Shown: positions 43,423 through 53,001, counted from the first letter of the stretch. The stretch is DNA of 64,000 bases from Verrucomicrobiales bacterium (GCA_024233215.1 JACKPW010000010.1:1-64000), one strand, 5' to 3'. The notes: generated by a model not told the origin, from the sequence alone. Translations and numbers: made by a program.

Positions 43423-43632
43423 CTAGTCTGCCCGGCTGTGGGTCCGGCGCCGGAATCGTCGGCAGCCCACGAATCCAAGCAGCGACGCAGCTCCAGCGAG
43501 CCCGTAAGTACCCGGCTCGGGTACCGAAGACGGAGCAGAGAGCGTGAAATTGGCCCACTGCTCTGCGGTGGCGTCGACATTCCAAGTGGGGTCAGCACCT
43601 GTGGCGGAGCCAAACTCACCCATCTTTATATA
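43423..43632 (-). pseudogene. 3' fragment of a PEP-CTERM protein gene, separated by an IS
   Basis: Encodes the C-terminal part starting KMGEFGSATGADPTWNVD and ending with the sorting signal VPEPGTYGLAGAASLLGFVG-CRRFRRR: PEP motif, hydrophobic helix and basic tail. It continues in frame from the 5' fragment at 45467-46222 once the IS and one TATATA are removed. Without it the upstream part cannot be processed by exosortase. Confidence 0.9.
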
Positions 43633-45466
43633 GAGCCTGTCCCAGAAGTGGTCATTTTGGAATGAGAGTGGAGAATAAAAGCATGGAAGCGGCGACTCAT
43701 ATAAGTCGTGTTTAGTCAGCAATCACTCACATTGCTTCGGAACCACTACATGTTGTGTTCTTCCGCCGTTTCTTGAGACAGCTCTTCCGACTGATTCGCG
43801 CAATGTATTAACACAACTGATGTCTATGCAGCCACTGGAAGTGGCACCTTTGCCTCGTCCGCCTGCTGCAGTCTCGCCAGCACCCACAGGTTGTGCGCCA
43901 ACACACTCCACACCACTCCTTGCCTCCGGTTCCCATAGCCCTTCTGCCGCATCGGTCGCCCCAGGAAGTCGTTCTTCAGGATCGCGATCCGGGCTTCGGT
44001 CTGTGCCCGCCGGCGTTGCAGCTCTCCGAACCGTGCCCCGTGTCGCCGCCGCTTCAATTCCGCCACCCCACGGGGACACAACCCGTTGAAGATGCCCTTG
44101 CCCTTGAGCAGTTCCCGGTTGGCTTGGCTGTCAAAGCCCCGGTCCCCCACCATGGCTTCGATCACGCCCTCTCCCACACGCTGCTCCAGTCGTTCGAGGC
44201 TCGCCGGCAACTGCTTCGAGTCCGCCGGCGCGCTCTCCTCATACAACCGCCAGTCGACCACCACTCCCTGGGCTTGTTCGGCAATCAGCAACGTGTTCCC
44301 GAACTCCACTCCCGCTCCAGCCTTGCCTCGCACGATTACCCGCACCTCCGGCTCGTACAGGCTCAGGATCTTGTCTTCGTTGGCCACCTTTCGCTCCCCG
44401 ATGATCCGTTCGTGGGCTTGTTTCACCGCCGCGGGCAACTGCTCCAACACCGCGTCGATCCGGCCCAGCACTTGCTCGGTCTGCGGCCGGGTCCAATCGG
44501 TTTCTTCCCAGTGCTGATCGAGCAAATCCCGGTGTCGCTGCGCGTGTCCTTTCACCGTCTTGAGCAACCGCTTCATCGCTCGCAGCACCTGCTTGCGCGC
44601 CTTCGCCGAGTCGGCCCGTTTTCCACTCTGGCTCATCGCCATGCAAAGCCGGTTCATCTGCCTCAGGAACACTCCCGGGGACTGCATGCGCCCTTTGAGC
44701 CCGTGACGCCGGATCAGGGTGATCGCCTTCATGAGCGTGCGGGTCGCGTCCCGCAGCAACACCCAGTCGACCGGAAAGTGGATGTTCGCCTTCACACAGG
44801 TGCTGTCGAGCCAGACCGTGTCGAGTTCCAGGTCGTTGAGCAATCTCAGCCGATTGCCTCCCGTCACCGGATCGGACTCGGTCGCCGCCACCAACAACCG
44901 GCTCACCACCGCGTCCATCTGGTCAGCCGGCAACCATGCCTCGTAACGCTGTACCTGGCTTTTGCTCGGGACGCGCACCTCCTCCAGAACTCGCAGGCCG
45001 CAGAACCACTGGAAGAGCGCACACTCCGCCAGTCGCCGGCTCATTTGCCGATGACTCGCTCCGAGGATGCGCTTGAGCACCGTGGTGCGCAGAGCACACG
45101 AACTCTCACGTTGAATGCGCACTTGCTCCGTCGCCGTGGGCTGGCGGCCTCCGCTTCGCCCCACCCAGCCATCAAGGCTCAGCCTGACGAACAGCGCCTC
45201 GATGCCGCTGAGGCGCAGCAGCTCATCGATGCGCTTCAACTCGGTCTCGAAGCGCAGGTAGTCGACATTGCCGCGCACCGTCGGAAGGACTGGACGCAGC
45301 TCGGTTTGGAGGGGTATGATCTCGGGCATCGATGGTTGGTTTTTTGTGACAAGAAGATCATAACCCGTCGATTTCGGGCAGGGGAGCCTTTTCCGGCTTC
45401 CTTGCCCGTTTTCTTCCCCACTCAAATCCTAACCCAGCCGTTGCAACCGACTTCTGGGACAGGCTC
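43633..45466 (-). mobile_element. Complete insertion sequence (1834 bp) in a PEP-CTERM gene
   Basis: Perfect 17-bp terminal inverted repeats: GAGCCTGTCCCAGAAGT at 43633-43649 and its complement at 45450-45466. They are flanked on both sides by TATATA, which is itself a palindrome, so the duplication could be 6, 4 or 2 bp. A single long transposase gene runs on the minus strand, and about 190 bp of non-coding DNA lies between its stop and the left end. The termini and enzyme suggest the ISNCY/IS1182-like group; the family is not certain. The element appears intact. Confidence 0.9.
43824..45329 (-). CDS. DDE transposase of the ISNCY/IS1182-like type
   Basis: About 501 residues from the ATG at 45329 (MPEIIPLQTELRPVLPTVRGN). 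An upstream extension to 45425 reads from the terminal region and is less likely. DTVWLDSTCVKANIHFPVDW contains the first catalytic Asp, EAMVGDRGFDSQANRELL the second, and RRAQTEARIAILKNDFLGRP the catalytic Glu in the usual helix. SLYEPEVRVIVRGKAGAGVEFGN is characteristic of ISNCY-type enzymes as I remember them. No frameshift is present. The C-terminus (WSVLAHNLWVLARLQQ) is the ordinary final helix. Confidence 0.88.
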   Translation of the reverse strand: MPEIIPLQTELRPVLPTVRGNVDYLRFETELKRIDELLRLSGIEALFVRLSLDGWVGRSGGRQPTATEQVRIQRESSCALRTTVLKRILGASHRQMSRRLAECALFQWFCGLRVLEEVRVPSKSQVQRYEAWLPADQMDAVVSRLLVAATESDPVTGGNRLRLLNDLELDTVWLDSTCVKANIHFPVDWVLLRDATRTLMKAITLIRRHGLKGRMQSPGVFLRQMNRLCMAMSQSGKRADSAKARKQVLRAMKRLLKTVKGHAQRHRDLLDQHWEETDWTRPQTEQVLGRIDAVLEQLPAAVKQAHERIIGERKVANEDKILSLYEPEVRVIVRGKAGAGVEFGNTLLIAEQAQGVVVDWRLYEESAPADSKQLPASLERLEQRVGEGVIEAMVGDRGFDSQANRELLKGKGIFNGLCPRGVAELKRRRHGARFGELQRRRAQTEARIAILKNDFLGRPMRQKGYGNRRQGVVWSVLAHNLWVLARLQQADEAKVPLPVAA

Positions 45467-46222
45467 TATATAGATATACACGGAGAGGTTCTTGGGATCC
45501 AAACCACCCAAGGCCGACGTGAACAGGTCCACGGGCACCAGAACGGCCAAGTCGGCATTCCCGCTACCCCCACCACCACTGTCCAAAAGAACCGTATTCT
45601 TGACCGTATCGGAAGTCGTCGGGTTCAATCCGTAGATCTTCAGGCCAAGACCAGTCGTCAAGCTGAGACCATCACCAAGCGCCGCCTGTTCATAGCCGGG
45701 AAACGAGGTCTTTGAACTGTTGTCGATCACCAGATCAGGCTCCGGAGACTTGAGATAGATGCTGAACTCGTCGATCGAGATCCGGTCATCGGAGTCGTGG
45801 GGATCGAACGTGAAGGCGTAGAACCGCTGCCCGCTGACAGACGTCGTGATCTGCAACTCGCTCATCCAAACCCCACGGGTGTGAACACCGCTCTGCTGAT
45901 CGTAGACCAACGCACCGCTGGTGTTGTAACCCTCAGCTACGCCTGGCGTGCCGGTGCTGTCATTGGGCTTGTCTTGGATTCCAACAAAATCGACATACTG
46001 GCCGGAACCTGCCTTCTCCAGGTTCGCCTTGGCCCACCAGTAGGCTCCGTTTATGTTCACGTAATCCCCATTCGCCGATTGCAGCGGGTATTGGTTGTAG
46101 TCAGTGGCTGGCAGAGCGGCACGAACCTCCCGTGCACCTGCAAGCATGCAGGCCAGCATACCGAACGCTGCGAATGCCCCCCCGCAGAAAAGGGATCTGG
46201 CGATCTCTGTGATTCCGATCAT
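45467..46222 (-). pseudogene. 5' fragment of a PEP-CTERM protein gene
   Basis: Starts at ATG 46222 (a GTG 12 bp upstream is possible) with an export signal (ITEIARSLFCGGAFAAFGMLACMLAG ... VRAA). The mature part is a beta-rich secreted domain (GDYVNINGAYWWAKANLEK, VDLFTSALGGLDPKNLSVYIYI). At the IS junction the frame enters the element and ends after EPVPEVGCNGWVRI, so the product lacks the sorting signal. Joining to 43632 restores VYIYIKMGEFG in frame. PEP-CTERM proteins are usually anchored in the outer membrane or exported via exosortase; none is in this window. Confidence 0.88.
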
Positions 46223-46585
46223 ACTAAATAACACATCACGAATACAACTAAATATGTATACCTATCTACGCGTACATGACGCATCCTGTTGCCAGACTAT
46301 GCAAGGGAACCTGAATGTGGGTTGCCCAAGAACACGCACTCAGTGCGTGCCGACAGCGCTTGTCACGCCACCGGAACAGAAGTCAGGACTTCCGCGACCG
46401 CGCGGATGATCTGACAGCGTCACCGACGATAACAACAACCAAAATCAGATTCTCACCGGCCATCGACCCGGCCCACCGTCACGCAACCGGCAACGGGCAA
46501 CGCCCGGCGAGAGGCTAATCCGTCTTTGTCATAATCCGTCTTTGTCATGGTCCCTTGGCAGTTGCTGCGTCAGACTTCCCGCTTG
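46223..46585. other. Divergent promoter region, AT-rich on the PEP-CTERM side
   Basis: 363 bp between the PEP-CTERM and sulfatase genes. 46220-46290 is clearly AT-richer than the surroundings, as expected for a promoter of the minus-strand gene. I could not settle on -35/-10 boxes. No gene or repeat was seen, apart from a duplicated 'ATCCGTCTTTGTCAT' just before the sulfatase. Confidence 0.5.
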
Positions 46586-48157
46586 ATGAAACGGACTATC
46601 AGACCAGTCGCGGTACGCAGACTCTGTCGGCAACTCATGGTTTTCGGAATGGGGGTGGCCACCTTGGCAACATCCGCCCCCAGCGCCGGACTGGAAGTTC
46701 CCGAGATCCACCCCAACATCGTCCTGATCTACGCGGACGACCTGGGTTACGGTGACACTGGTTGCTACGGTGCAACCCGGGTGCAGACTCCTGCAGTGGA
46801 TCGTATTGCAGCTGAGGGACTTCGGTTCACAGACGGCCATGCTGCGGCGGCCACCTGCACCCCTTCCCGTTACGCACTGTTAACCGGTGAGTATGCGTTT
46901 CGTCGACGCGGGACCGGGGTTCTGTCGGGTGCCGCCGGGATGATTATCGAGCCGGGACGCCCCACGCTGCCATCACTGCTGAAGAGGGCGGGCTACGTGA
47001 CCGGGGTGGTCGGCAAATGGCATCTCGGGCTGGGCGACGGCAACGTGGACTGGAACTCCGAGATCAAGCCGGGCCCGGCGGAAATCGGTTTCGACTACTC
47101 TTTCCTGATCCCGGCCACCGGCGACCGCGTGCCCTGCGTCTACGTCGAAAACGCCCGGGTGGTGGGGCTGGACCCGGCGGACCCGATCACCGTGAGCTAC
47201 GGGAAACGGGTCGGCGGGGACCCCATCGGCGCCGAGCACCCGGAACTGCTGAAGATGCACCCCAGCCACGGGCACGACCGCACCATTGTCAACGGCATCA
47301 GTCGCATCGGCTACATGAGCGGCGGGCAAGCGGCCCGCTGGGTGGACGAGGACATGGCCGACACCCTCACGCGGAAGGCCGTCCAATTCGTTGAGCAACG
47401 GGCAGACAAACCGTTCTTCCTCTACTTCGCCTACCACGACATCCACGTGCCGCGCGTGCCGCACCCCCGCTTCGTCGGCCGAACCGAGATGGGGCCCCGC
47501 GGCGACGCGATTGCCCAATTGGATTGGTGCACCGGACAGATTCTATCGGCCCTGGACCGCCTGGGCCTGGCGGAGAACACGCTGGTCCTCTTCACCAGTG
47601 ACAACGGTCCGGTCGTGGATGACGGTTACCGGGACGACGCGGTCGCACGGCTGGGCGACCATCGTCCGGCGGGGCCGTTTCGCGGGGGGAAATACAGTCG
47701 TTACGAGGGGGGCACCCGGGTGCCGCTGATCGTCCGGTGGCCCGGCCGGGTGCAACCCGGGGTGTCGGATGCCCTGGTTTGCCAGGTTGACTTTCTCGCC
47801 AGCCTGGCCCGTCTGGCCGGGCAACCGCTGCCCGCCGAGGCCGGACCGGACAGTTTCGACGTGTTGCCGGCGCTGTCGGGCGAGTCTCCCAAGGGACGCG
47901 ATCACCTGGTGGAACATGCCGGGGGACTGGCCCTGCGGGAGGCGAACTGGAAGCTCCTGCCGTCCGCCGGCGGCGCGAGAGTGCTGCAGACCGTCAATAT
48001 TGAAACGGGCGCGGGAGATTCCTCGCAACTGTATGATCTCGGAGCGGACCCCGGCGAGCGTCACAATCTGGCGTCCACCCAACCGGACCGCGTCCGGGCG
48101 ATGACGGAGCGGCTCGAGTCGCTTCGCGCGGCCGGCCGAACCCGCCCCAACCTGTGA
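46586..48157 (+). CDS. Formylglycine-dependent sulfatase (family S1)
   Basis: 523 residues from ATG 46586 with a twin-arginine-like or Sec signal (VRRLCRQLMVFGMGVATLATSAPSAG). NIVLIYADDLGYGD gives the calcium-binding Asp pair, and TCTPSRYALLTG contains the sulfatase signature C-x-P-S-R whose Cys91 would be converted to formylglycine by an anaerobic or FGE-type maturase not seen here. GKWHLG and FTSDNGP supply further active-site Lys, His and Asp/Asn. The family cuts sulfate esters, mostly from marine or host polysaccharides in this phylum. The exact substrate is unknown. Ten bases separate it from the LOG gene, so they may be co-transcribed. Confidence 0.93.
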   Translation: MKRTIRPVAVRRLCRQLMVFGMGVATLATSAPSAGLEVPEIHPNIVLIYADDLGYGDTGCYGATRVQTPAVDRIAAEGLRFTDGHAAAATCTPSRYALLTGEYAFRRRGTGVLSGAAGMIIEPGRPTLPSLLKRAGYVTGVVGKWHLGLGDGNVDWNSEIKPGPAEIGFDYSFLIPATGDRVPCVYVENARVVGLDPADPITVSYGKRVGGDPIGAEHPELLKMHPSHGHDRTIVNGISRIGYMSGGQAARWVDEDMADTLTRKAVQFVEQRADKPFFLYFAYHDIHVPRVPHPRFVGRTEMGPRGDAIAQLDWCTGQILSALDRLGLAENTLVLFTSDNGPVVDDGYRDDAVARLGDHRPAGPFRGGKYSRYEGGTRVPLIVRWPGRVQPGVSDALVCQVDFLASLARLAGQPLPAEAGPDSFDVLPALSGESPKGRDHLVEHAGGLALREANWKLLPSAGGARVLQTVNIETGAGDSSQLYDLGADPGERHNLASTQPDRVRAMTERLESLRAAGRTRPNL

Positions 48158-48167
48158 GATCCATCCC

Positions 48168-49214
48168 ATGAGCAAGCACAACCCATCGCGCCGTTCCAAG
48201 CCCGCGCCCAAGGCCGAGTTGGAGCAGCGGGTCCGCGAACTGATTGAGTGGCGTGGCGGCGGTTACAACGCGGACCTGGTGCAGGACATTGTCGAGAACG
48301 CCCTGAAACTCCTCCGGGACGTGGCTCATCGGGGCGATGTGCGGGTGATCCAGTCGGCCGTGCGGGAGTTGCGTCACGCGTTCCGGGTGTTCGCGCCCTA
48401 CGCTGCCCAGCGCAAGATCTCGGTCTTCGGCTCGGCCCGCCTCAAGCCGGGCCGCCCCGAGTACCGGCAGGCGGTGGAATTCGGCCGTCTGATGGCAGAC
48501 GCCGGGTTCATGGTCATCACGGGAGCGGGCCCCGGCATCATGCAGGCCGGTCACGAAGGGGCGGGACCGGAGCACAGTTTCGGCGTGAACATCCGCCTGC
48601 CGTGGGAACAATCGGCCAACCCGGTGATCGAGCGGGATCAAAAGCTGATCAACTTCAAGTATTTCTTCACCCGCAAACTGACCTTCATCCGGCATTCGGA
48701 CGCCATCGCGCTGTTTCCCGGCGGGTTCGGCACCATGGACGAAGGCTACGAGGCGCTCACCCTGATGCAGACCGGCAAGAGCCAGCTCATGCCGCTCGTA
48801 TTGGTGGACCGACCGGGGGGGACGTTCTGGAAGACCTGGGACCTCCACATCCGGGACCACCTGCTCCGCAATGAACTGATCTCCCCGGAAGACCTGCACC
48901 TGTATCAGATCACCGATCGCGTCGAGTTGGCGGCGAAATGGATCACGCGGTTCTACCGCAACTACCACTCCACACGGTTTGTTCGCGACCTGCTGGTGAT
49001 ACGCCTGGCGCACGCCCCGACGCCCACGGCGCTGGACGCGTTGAATGAGGATTTCGCCGACATTGTCAGTGGCCCGGCGATGCAGGAGGTGGAGGCCTTA
49101 CCGGAGGAGGTCGAGGACGGGGACTGCCTCGACAAGGCCCGGATTGCGTTTGGTTTCGACCGCAAGTCCTACGGCCGGCTGCGCCAGTTGATCGACCGCC
49201 TGAATACTCTCTAA
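48168..49214 (+). CDS. LOG family protein (lysine decarboxylase-like Rossmann fold)
   Basis: A 348-residue protein. The LOG-family fingerprint PGGFGTMDE lies near residue 185, and VFGSARLKPG and VITGAGPGIMQAGHEGA complete the nucleotide-binding fold. The family includes cytokinin-activating phosphoribohydrolases (5'-monophosphate AMP-type) and PpnN/YgdH nucleosidases. An extra N-terminal helix (about 1-80) and a C-terminal extension (about 270-348) make it longer than plant LOG, close to the larger bacterial type. The most likely reaction is cleavage of the N-glycosidic bond of a nucleoside monophosphate. Nothing nearby suggests cytokinin production. Confidence 0.88.
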   Translation: MSKHNPSRRSKPAPKAELEQRVRELIEWRGGGYNADLVQDIVENALKLLRDVAHRGDVRVIQSAVRELRHAFRVFAPYAAQRKISVFGSARLKPGRPEYRQAVEFGRLMADAGFMVITGAGPGIMQAGHEGAGPEHSFGVNIRLPWEQSANPVIERDQKLINFKYFFTRKLTFIRHSDAIALFPGGFGTMDEGYEALTLMQTGKSQLMPLVLVDRPGGTFWKTWDLHIRDHLLRNELISPEDLHLYQITDRVELAAKWITRFYRNYHSTRFVRDLLVIRLAHAPTPTALDALNEDFADIVSGPAMQEVEALPEEVEDGDCLDKARIAFGFDRKSYGRLRQLIDRLNTL

Positions 49215-49223
49215 GCGCGCAAA

Positions 49224-50711
49224 TCAGAACTGGGTGGTCGCCTCGAGTTCCTCGATCGGGCGGGGAAACTGATCGCCGGACAACTCCACCCGAAACCGGG
49301 AGTCACCGGCGGACAACGCCTCGGCCTTGACCTTCCACACCGCGGTTGCCTTGGGCGCCAGCCGGGCCAGGGGTTCGGTGGTGACGCGGCCGCCCTCGTT
49401 GACGAAGGCGGTTGGACCCGTTCCCGCCAGGAACTTCTGGCTGTCCGGAAAATCGCAGGACAGGCGGACCTGGGTGATGGCGGCACTGCCCTGGTTGGTC
49501 ACCCGGATCTCGTAGTCCACGGCATCCCCCACGAGCACCGGATCAAGCAGGTCCACGACCTCCAGCAGGATCGCGGGAATCCCCATGAAGCGCACCTCGC
49601 ATTGGGACGACACCGGTTGCGCGCATCCCCCCTTCGCGGTTGATTCGAGCCGCAGTTCCCGCGGTTCATCGGCGGTCAGTACGGCGCAGACCTGCCGGCT
49701 TTCCCCCGGCGCCAGGGCGGGGAGTTGCCAGGTGATGGCCCCGGCTGCGGCCACCCCCTCTTGCCGCACCTCCCGGACGGTGGCTCCCTCGGGAATCGGC
49801 AGCACCACGGTCACCTCCGGTTCGGCGAGGTCTCCCTCGTTGCGCACGGTCAGGCAAACCTCGGCAGGACGGTTCATCAGCACTTTGGTGTTCACGCCGC
49901 ACTCGAGGGCCAACCGGGGGGCCAGGACCTGTGTGGTGGCGGTGGCGGCGGCCGTGAGGTCGTCATCGCCCGTGGCTCGGCCACTGATCGCGTAGGTTCC
50001 CGGGGAATCCGCGACCACGTTCAACGTCACCGTGCGGCTTTCGCCCCGCGGCAGCTCACCCAGCTCGAATGTGGCCCCGGCGCCTTCATCGGCAGGACGC
50101 AATCCTGCAGGCAAGGGCAGCGCGAGTTCCACCGCCGCGAGCGCGGTGTCCCCCGTGTTCGCCAGGACTGCCTGGATCTGCAGCAGGTCACACCAACCAG
50201 TGCGGGCGGGCGCGGCCAACGTCAGGGACAACCCCGGCTTCGGCAGGATGGCGTCCACCACATAGAAGTTGCTGCAGGGCGCCGGCATGATGAGCTGATA
50301 CCCGCGGCCCTGGGAACTGAACAGGAACGTGTAAGCCTCAACCGGCTGTTCCCCGGCCCAGACGACGTTCTTGAGCGCGATGGGGAAGCCGTTGCGACGG
50401 CTCGCCATGAAGGGCATCCGGGTCCCGACCGGGAGTTCGATCCGGCGAATCTCCGCGGTGCGGACGGCCGTCCAAAGATCCTGCACCCGCCCCTGCCATC
50501 CTGCCTGGCGCAGTACGGTGGCCACATCGGGCTTGAGCACCTCATCCAACAGCAGTTTCCGAACGTCCTCCGTTGACCGGCGGGGCGGGGCGAACCGGGT
50601 TTGGGGGTTGCCCAGCACGGTGGCCCGGTGTTCCTGGGCCAGCGAGGAAAGGCCGCCAACGAACACGAGCACAAGCAGCACCCGCTGGAGAGGGTTGGGA
50701 AGGATCTTCAT
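49224..50711 (-). CDS. Secreted DUF11/CARDB-like repeat protein, paralogue of the OmcB-like lipoprotein
   Basis: A 495-residue protein with a signal peptide (LQRVLLVLVFVGGLSSLAQ). An N-terminal region (about 30-160) is unique. From about 165 three to four DUF11-type immunoglobulin-like domains follow, each with paired Cys (LALECGVNTKVLMNRPAEVC, SRQVCAVL, GCAQPVSSQCEVRF). VDLLDPVLVGDAVDYEIRVTNQGS matches almost the same position in the divergent lipoprotein at 51092-52690 (VVDDPDPIQVGEQTTYTIRVTNQGG), and both end in similar ELEATTQF/ELESTTTY tails. So the two are paralogues. A structural role in the outer envelope, as for chlamydial OmcB, is plausible. Confidence 0.85.
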   Translation of the reverse strand: MKILPNPLQRVLLVLVFVGGLSSLAQEHRATVLGNPQTRFAPPRRSTEDVRKLLLDEVLKPDVATVLRQAGWQGRVQDLWTAVRTAEIRRIELPVGTRMPFMASRRNGFPIALKNVVWAGEQPVEAYTFLFSSQGRGYQLIMPAPCSNFYVVDAILPKPGLSLTLAAPARTGWCDLLQIQAVLANTGDTALAAVELALPLPAGLRPADEGAGATFELGELPRGESRTVTLNVVADSPGTYAISGRATGDDDLTAAATATTQVLAPRLALECGVNTKVLMNRPAEVCLTVRNEGDLAEPEVTVVLPIPEGATVREVRQEGVAAAGAITWQLPALAPGESRQVCAVLTADEPRELRLESTAKGGCAQPVSSQCEVRFMGIPAILLEVVDLLDPVLVGDAVDYEIRVTNQGSAAITQVRLSCDFPDSQKFLAGTGPTAFVNEGGRVTTEPLARLAPKATAVWKVKAEALSAGDSRFRVELSGDQFPRPIEELEATTQF

Positions 50712-51091
50712 GGCTGATCAATCAAGAATCAAATTGGATTCGCTGCCCGGGACATCCGTCAGGCGCGGCGCCGGGATGACAGCGCACGTCGATTCCGAAT
50801 CCCGCCGGAGAGCCGGAAGCAGGGACTCCCCCCGCACGGCCCCGTCCTCCAGCCCAGCCGGGGGACCGGGGCGCCGGGCCTCCAGCACGGTTCCCTCGGG
50901 ACCGATATGGCTGCCGGGTTCGCACTTCAGGGAACAAGATGGCGCAAGGATTATCATTTGACGAGCCCTTCAACCGGTGTTTTTGTGTGGCTTGTTGATT
51001 TCGGAGCCGACCAAGGGGCCAGATCTGTGCGCCCTTGAGCCTTCGGCTACCGAAGGGGTGTACCTATTCAAACCAGAAGACCAGAACCATC
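50712..51091. other. Divergent promoter region of the DUF11 pair
   Basis: 380 bp. TTGACG near 50960 may be a -35 box for the plus-strand gene, but no convincing -10 box follows. A hairpin in the leader is listed separately. No gene was recognised. Confidence 0.45.
51040..51056 (+). promoter_or_regulatory. Leader hairpin upstream of the OmcB-like gene
   Basis: CCTTCGG-CTA-CCGAAGG is a perfect 7-bp stem with a three-base loop, 35 bp before the ATG. It has no T-tract, so it is not a terminator. It could stabilise an abundant mRNA or bind a regulator. Confidence 0.5.
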
Positions 51092-52690
51092 ATGAAGAAA
51101 GTGTCGATCTCAACCACGGTTTTATCGACTTTGGCAGTTGCCGCCCTGCTCGGACTGGGCAGTGGCTGCACGACCCAGCAGCAGCAAGCGCCCGCTCCGG
51201 CCCCTCAGCCGGTTGTCGTGGAACAGACTCCCAAATCCTCGGCGCCTCCGGGATACAAGATCGCCAGTGCGGCGTTTCCCACCGGCGACCGCAAGACCAG
51301 CGCCATCTACGTCGAGAAGATCGTGCCTGAGCGCGTGCTTGTCGGGCAGCCGTTTGACATCGTCTACCGATTCACCAACCTGACTCCCCTGACCCTCCGC
51401 GATGTGACGCTCTCGGACGACACCGCCGAGAATTTCAAGCTGGAGTCCTCCACCCCCGAACCCACCAGCACGTCCGCCGGCGGCATGGTGTGGGTGCTCG
51501 GTGAGGTGCCGCCCCGGGGCACGGGAGAGATCGTGCTTCGCGGAGTGGCCCTCGCGGAAGGTTACGTCACCGGCTGCGGCAAGGTGACCTTCCAGCCGTA
51601 TGTCTGCGAGACCGTGCAGGTCGTGAAACCCGCCATCGCACTCACCAAGACCATGCCCGCCGAAGCGCTGGGCTGCGACCTCATCCCGGTCAAACTGGTC
51701 GTCAAGAACCAGGGCAGCAGCCGCCTCACCGGCGTCAAGATCACCGACAACCTGCCGAATGGCATGGTCGCCCCCGGCAGCATGGAGGGCGCGGGCAAAC
51801 TCGTGATGGAATTCGACGCGGGCACGCTTGCTCCGGGTGAATCCAAGGAGTTCACGTTCAACGCCAAGGCTGCGCGCAAGGGAACGTTCACCAACCCGGC
51901 GAAGGTCACCAGCGCCGAAGGCGTCGAAGCCACCGCGGAAGCCACGGTCAACGTCGTGGTACCGGAACTCAGCGTGGTCTGCGAGACACCCAAGATGCGC
52001 GAGACGACGCAATTCGGAGGACTGGCGTTCACCCAGTTCATCGGGCGGCCGTTCGAGGTGTGCTGGACCGTCAAGAACTCGGGTGACGCCCCTTCCAGGG
52101 ACGCAAAACTCGAGGTCACCCTGCCTGAAGGCGTGACGCTGCAATCCGCAGCCGGCGGTGGTTCCGTCGCCGGTGGCAAGGCGGTCTGGAATCTGGGCGA
52201 GATCGCTCCGGGAGCCAGCAAGAAGGCCTGTGGCACGTTCGTCGCCGCAGTCGCCGGCAACTACGCCTTCAACGCCTCGGTGGCGGGCCAGTGCTCCAAG
52301 CCGGCCACGACCTCCTGCGGCGTCACCATCCAGGGTGTCAACGCCATCCTTGTGGAGGTGGTGGACGATCCTGATCCCATCCAGGTCGGCGAGCAGACCA
52401 CCTACACGATTCGCGTGACCAACCAGGGCGGCGGTCTGGATCTCCAGGATCTCGCCATCAAGGCCAAGTTCCCGGCCGAGGTCGACCCGGCCATGGCTTC
52501 CAACGGAGGCAGCATCTCCGGCAAGAGCGTGGTCTGGCCGGTGATCCCCGCGCTGCCGTTCAAGCAGTCGGTGACCTACACCGTCCTCGGGAAGGCCGTC
52601 GCCGCCGGCGATGCCCGCCTTGAGGTCGAAGTGACCACCAAGGGCCGCCAGGCTCCGATCATGGAGCTGGAGTCCACGACCACCTACTAG
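51092..52690 (+). CDS. OmcB-like cysteine-rich DUF11 lipoprotein
   Basis: 532 residues. The ATG at 51092 opens a lipoprotein signal (STLAVAALLGLGSGC, lipobox GSGC); a longer upstream frame has no signal. A Gln/Ala/Pro linker follows. Four DUF11-type domains come next, with a repeated pair of cysteines in each (VTGCGKVTFQPYVCETV, GCDLIPVKL, LSVVCETP, FEVCWTV, KACGTF, GQCSKP). The layout and cysteine spacing resemble the chlamydial large cysteine-rich outer-membrane protein OmcB, which crosslinks the envelope by disulphides; free-living Verrucomicrobiota have related genes. It has its own strong terminator, suggesting a well-expressed single gene, and a divergent paralogue. Confidence 0.88.
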   Translation: MKKVSISTTVLSTLAVAALLGLGSGCTTQQQQAPAPAPQPVVVEQTPKSSAPPGYKIASAAFPTGDRKTSAIYVEKIVPERVLVGQPFDIVYRFTNLTPLTLRDVTLSDDTAENFKLESSTPEPTSTSAGGMVWVLGEVPPRGTGEIVLRGVALAEGYVTGCGKVTFQPYVCETVQVVKPAIALTKTMPAEALGCDLIPVKLVVKNQGSSRLTGVKITDNLPNGMVAPGSMEGAGKLVMEFDAGTLAPGESKEFTFNAKAARKGTFTNPAKVTSAEGVEATAEATVNVVVPELSVVCETPKMRETTQFGGLAFTQFIGRPFEVCWTVKNSGDAPSRDAKLEVTLPEGVTLQSAAGGGSVAGGKAVWNLGEIAPGASKKACGTFVAAVAGNYAFNASVAGQCSKPATTSCGVTIQGVNAILVEVVDDPDPIQVGEQTTYTIRVTNQGGGLDLQDLAIKAKFPAEVDPAMASNGGSISGKSVVWPVIPALPFKQSVTYTVLGKAVAAGDARLEVEVTTKGRQAPIMELESTTTY

Positions 52691-52712
52691 GAAATCCCGT
52701 TCGATCTCCACA

Positions 52713-52738
52713 GGGCTGGCCTTCGGGCCAGCCCTTCT
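52713..52738 (+). terminator. Rho-independent terminator of the OmcB-like gene
   Basis: GGGCTGGCC-TTCG-GGCCAGCCC, a perfect 9-bp GC stem with a UUCG tetraloop, followed by TTCTTTGTTGTT. It lies 23 bp after the stop codon. The remaining bases to 53001 hold no gene that I can see. Confidence 0.9.
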
Positions 52739-53001
52739 TTGTTGTTGGGTCCGTTGTTCCGGGGACGCGCCGGCGCACGCGAACCCCACCCCTGAATCAG
52801 GGCGACACTCCAGGGGACCGGCTGTCCGCCCTCCACGCAGGTTTTGCTTCCGGGGCGTGAATGCGCTATTGGTCACGGCGACGACTTCGATTCCCGGAGG
52901 GTGACAGGAAACCGTGGCCTGGGAAACCGAGGTAGCCAGCGAACAACAACCGGAATTCACAAAGACAGAGGCGATTCGCGAATCACCGTTGACCCCACGC
53001 C

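Noticed and set aside
45422..45466. EPVPEVG at the end of the 5' PEP-CTERM fragment as a sorting motif
   Set aside because: These residues are read from the IS terminal repeat. The real motif VPEPG lies in the separated 3' fragment.
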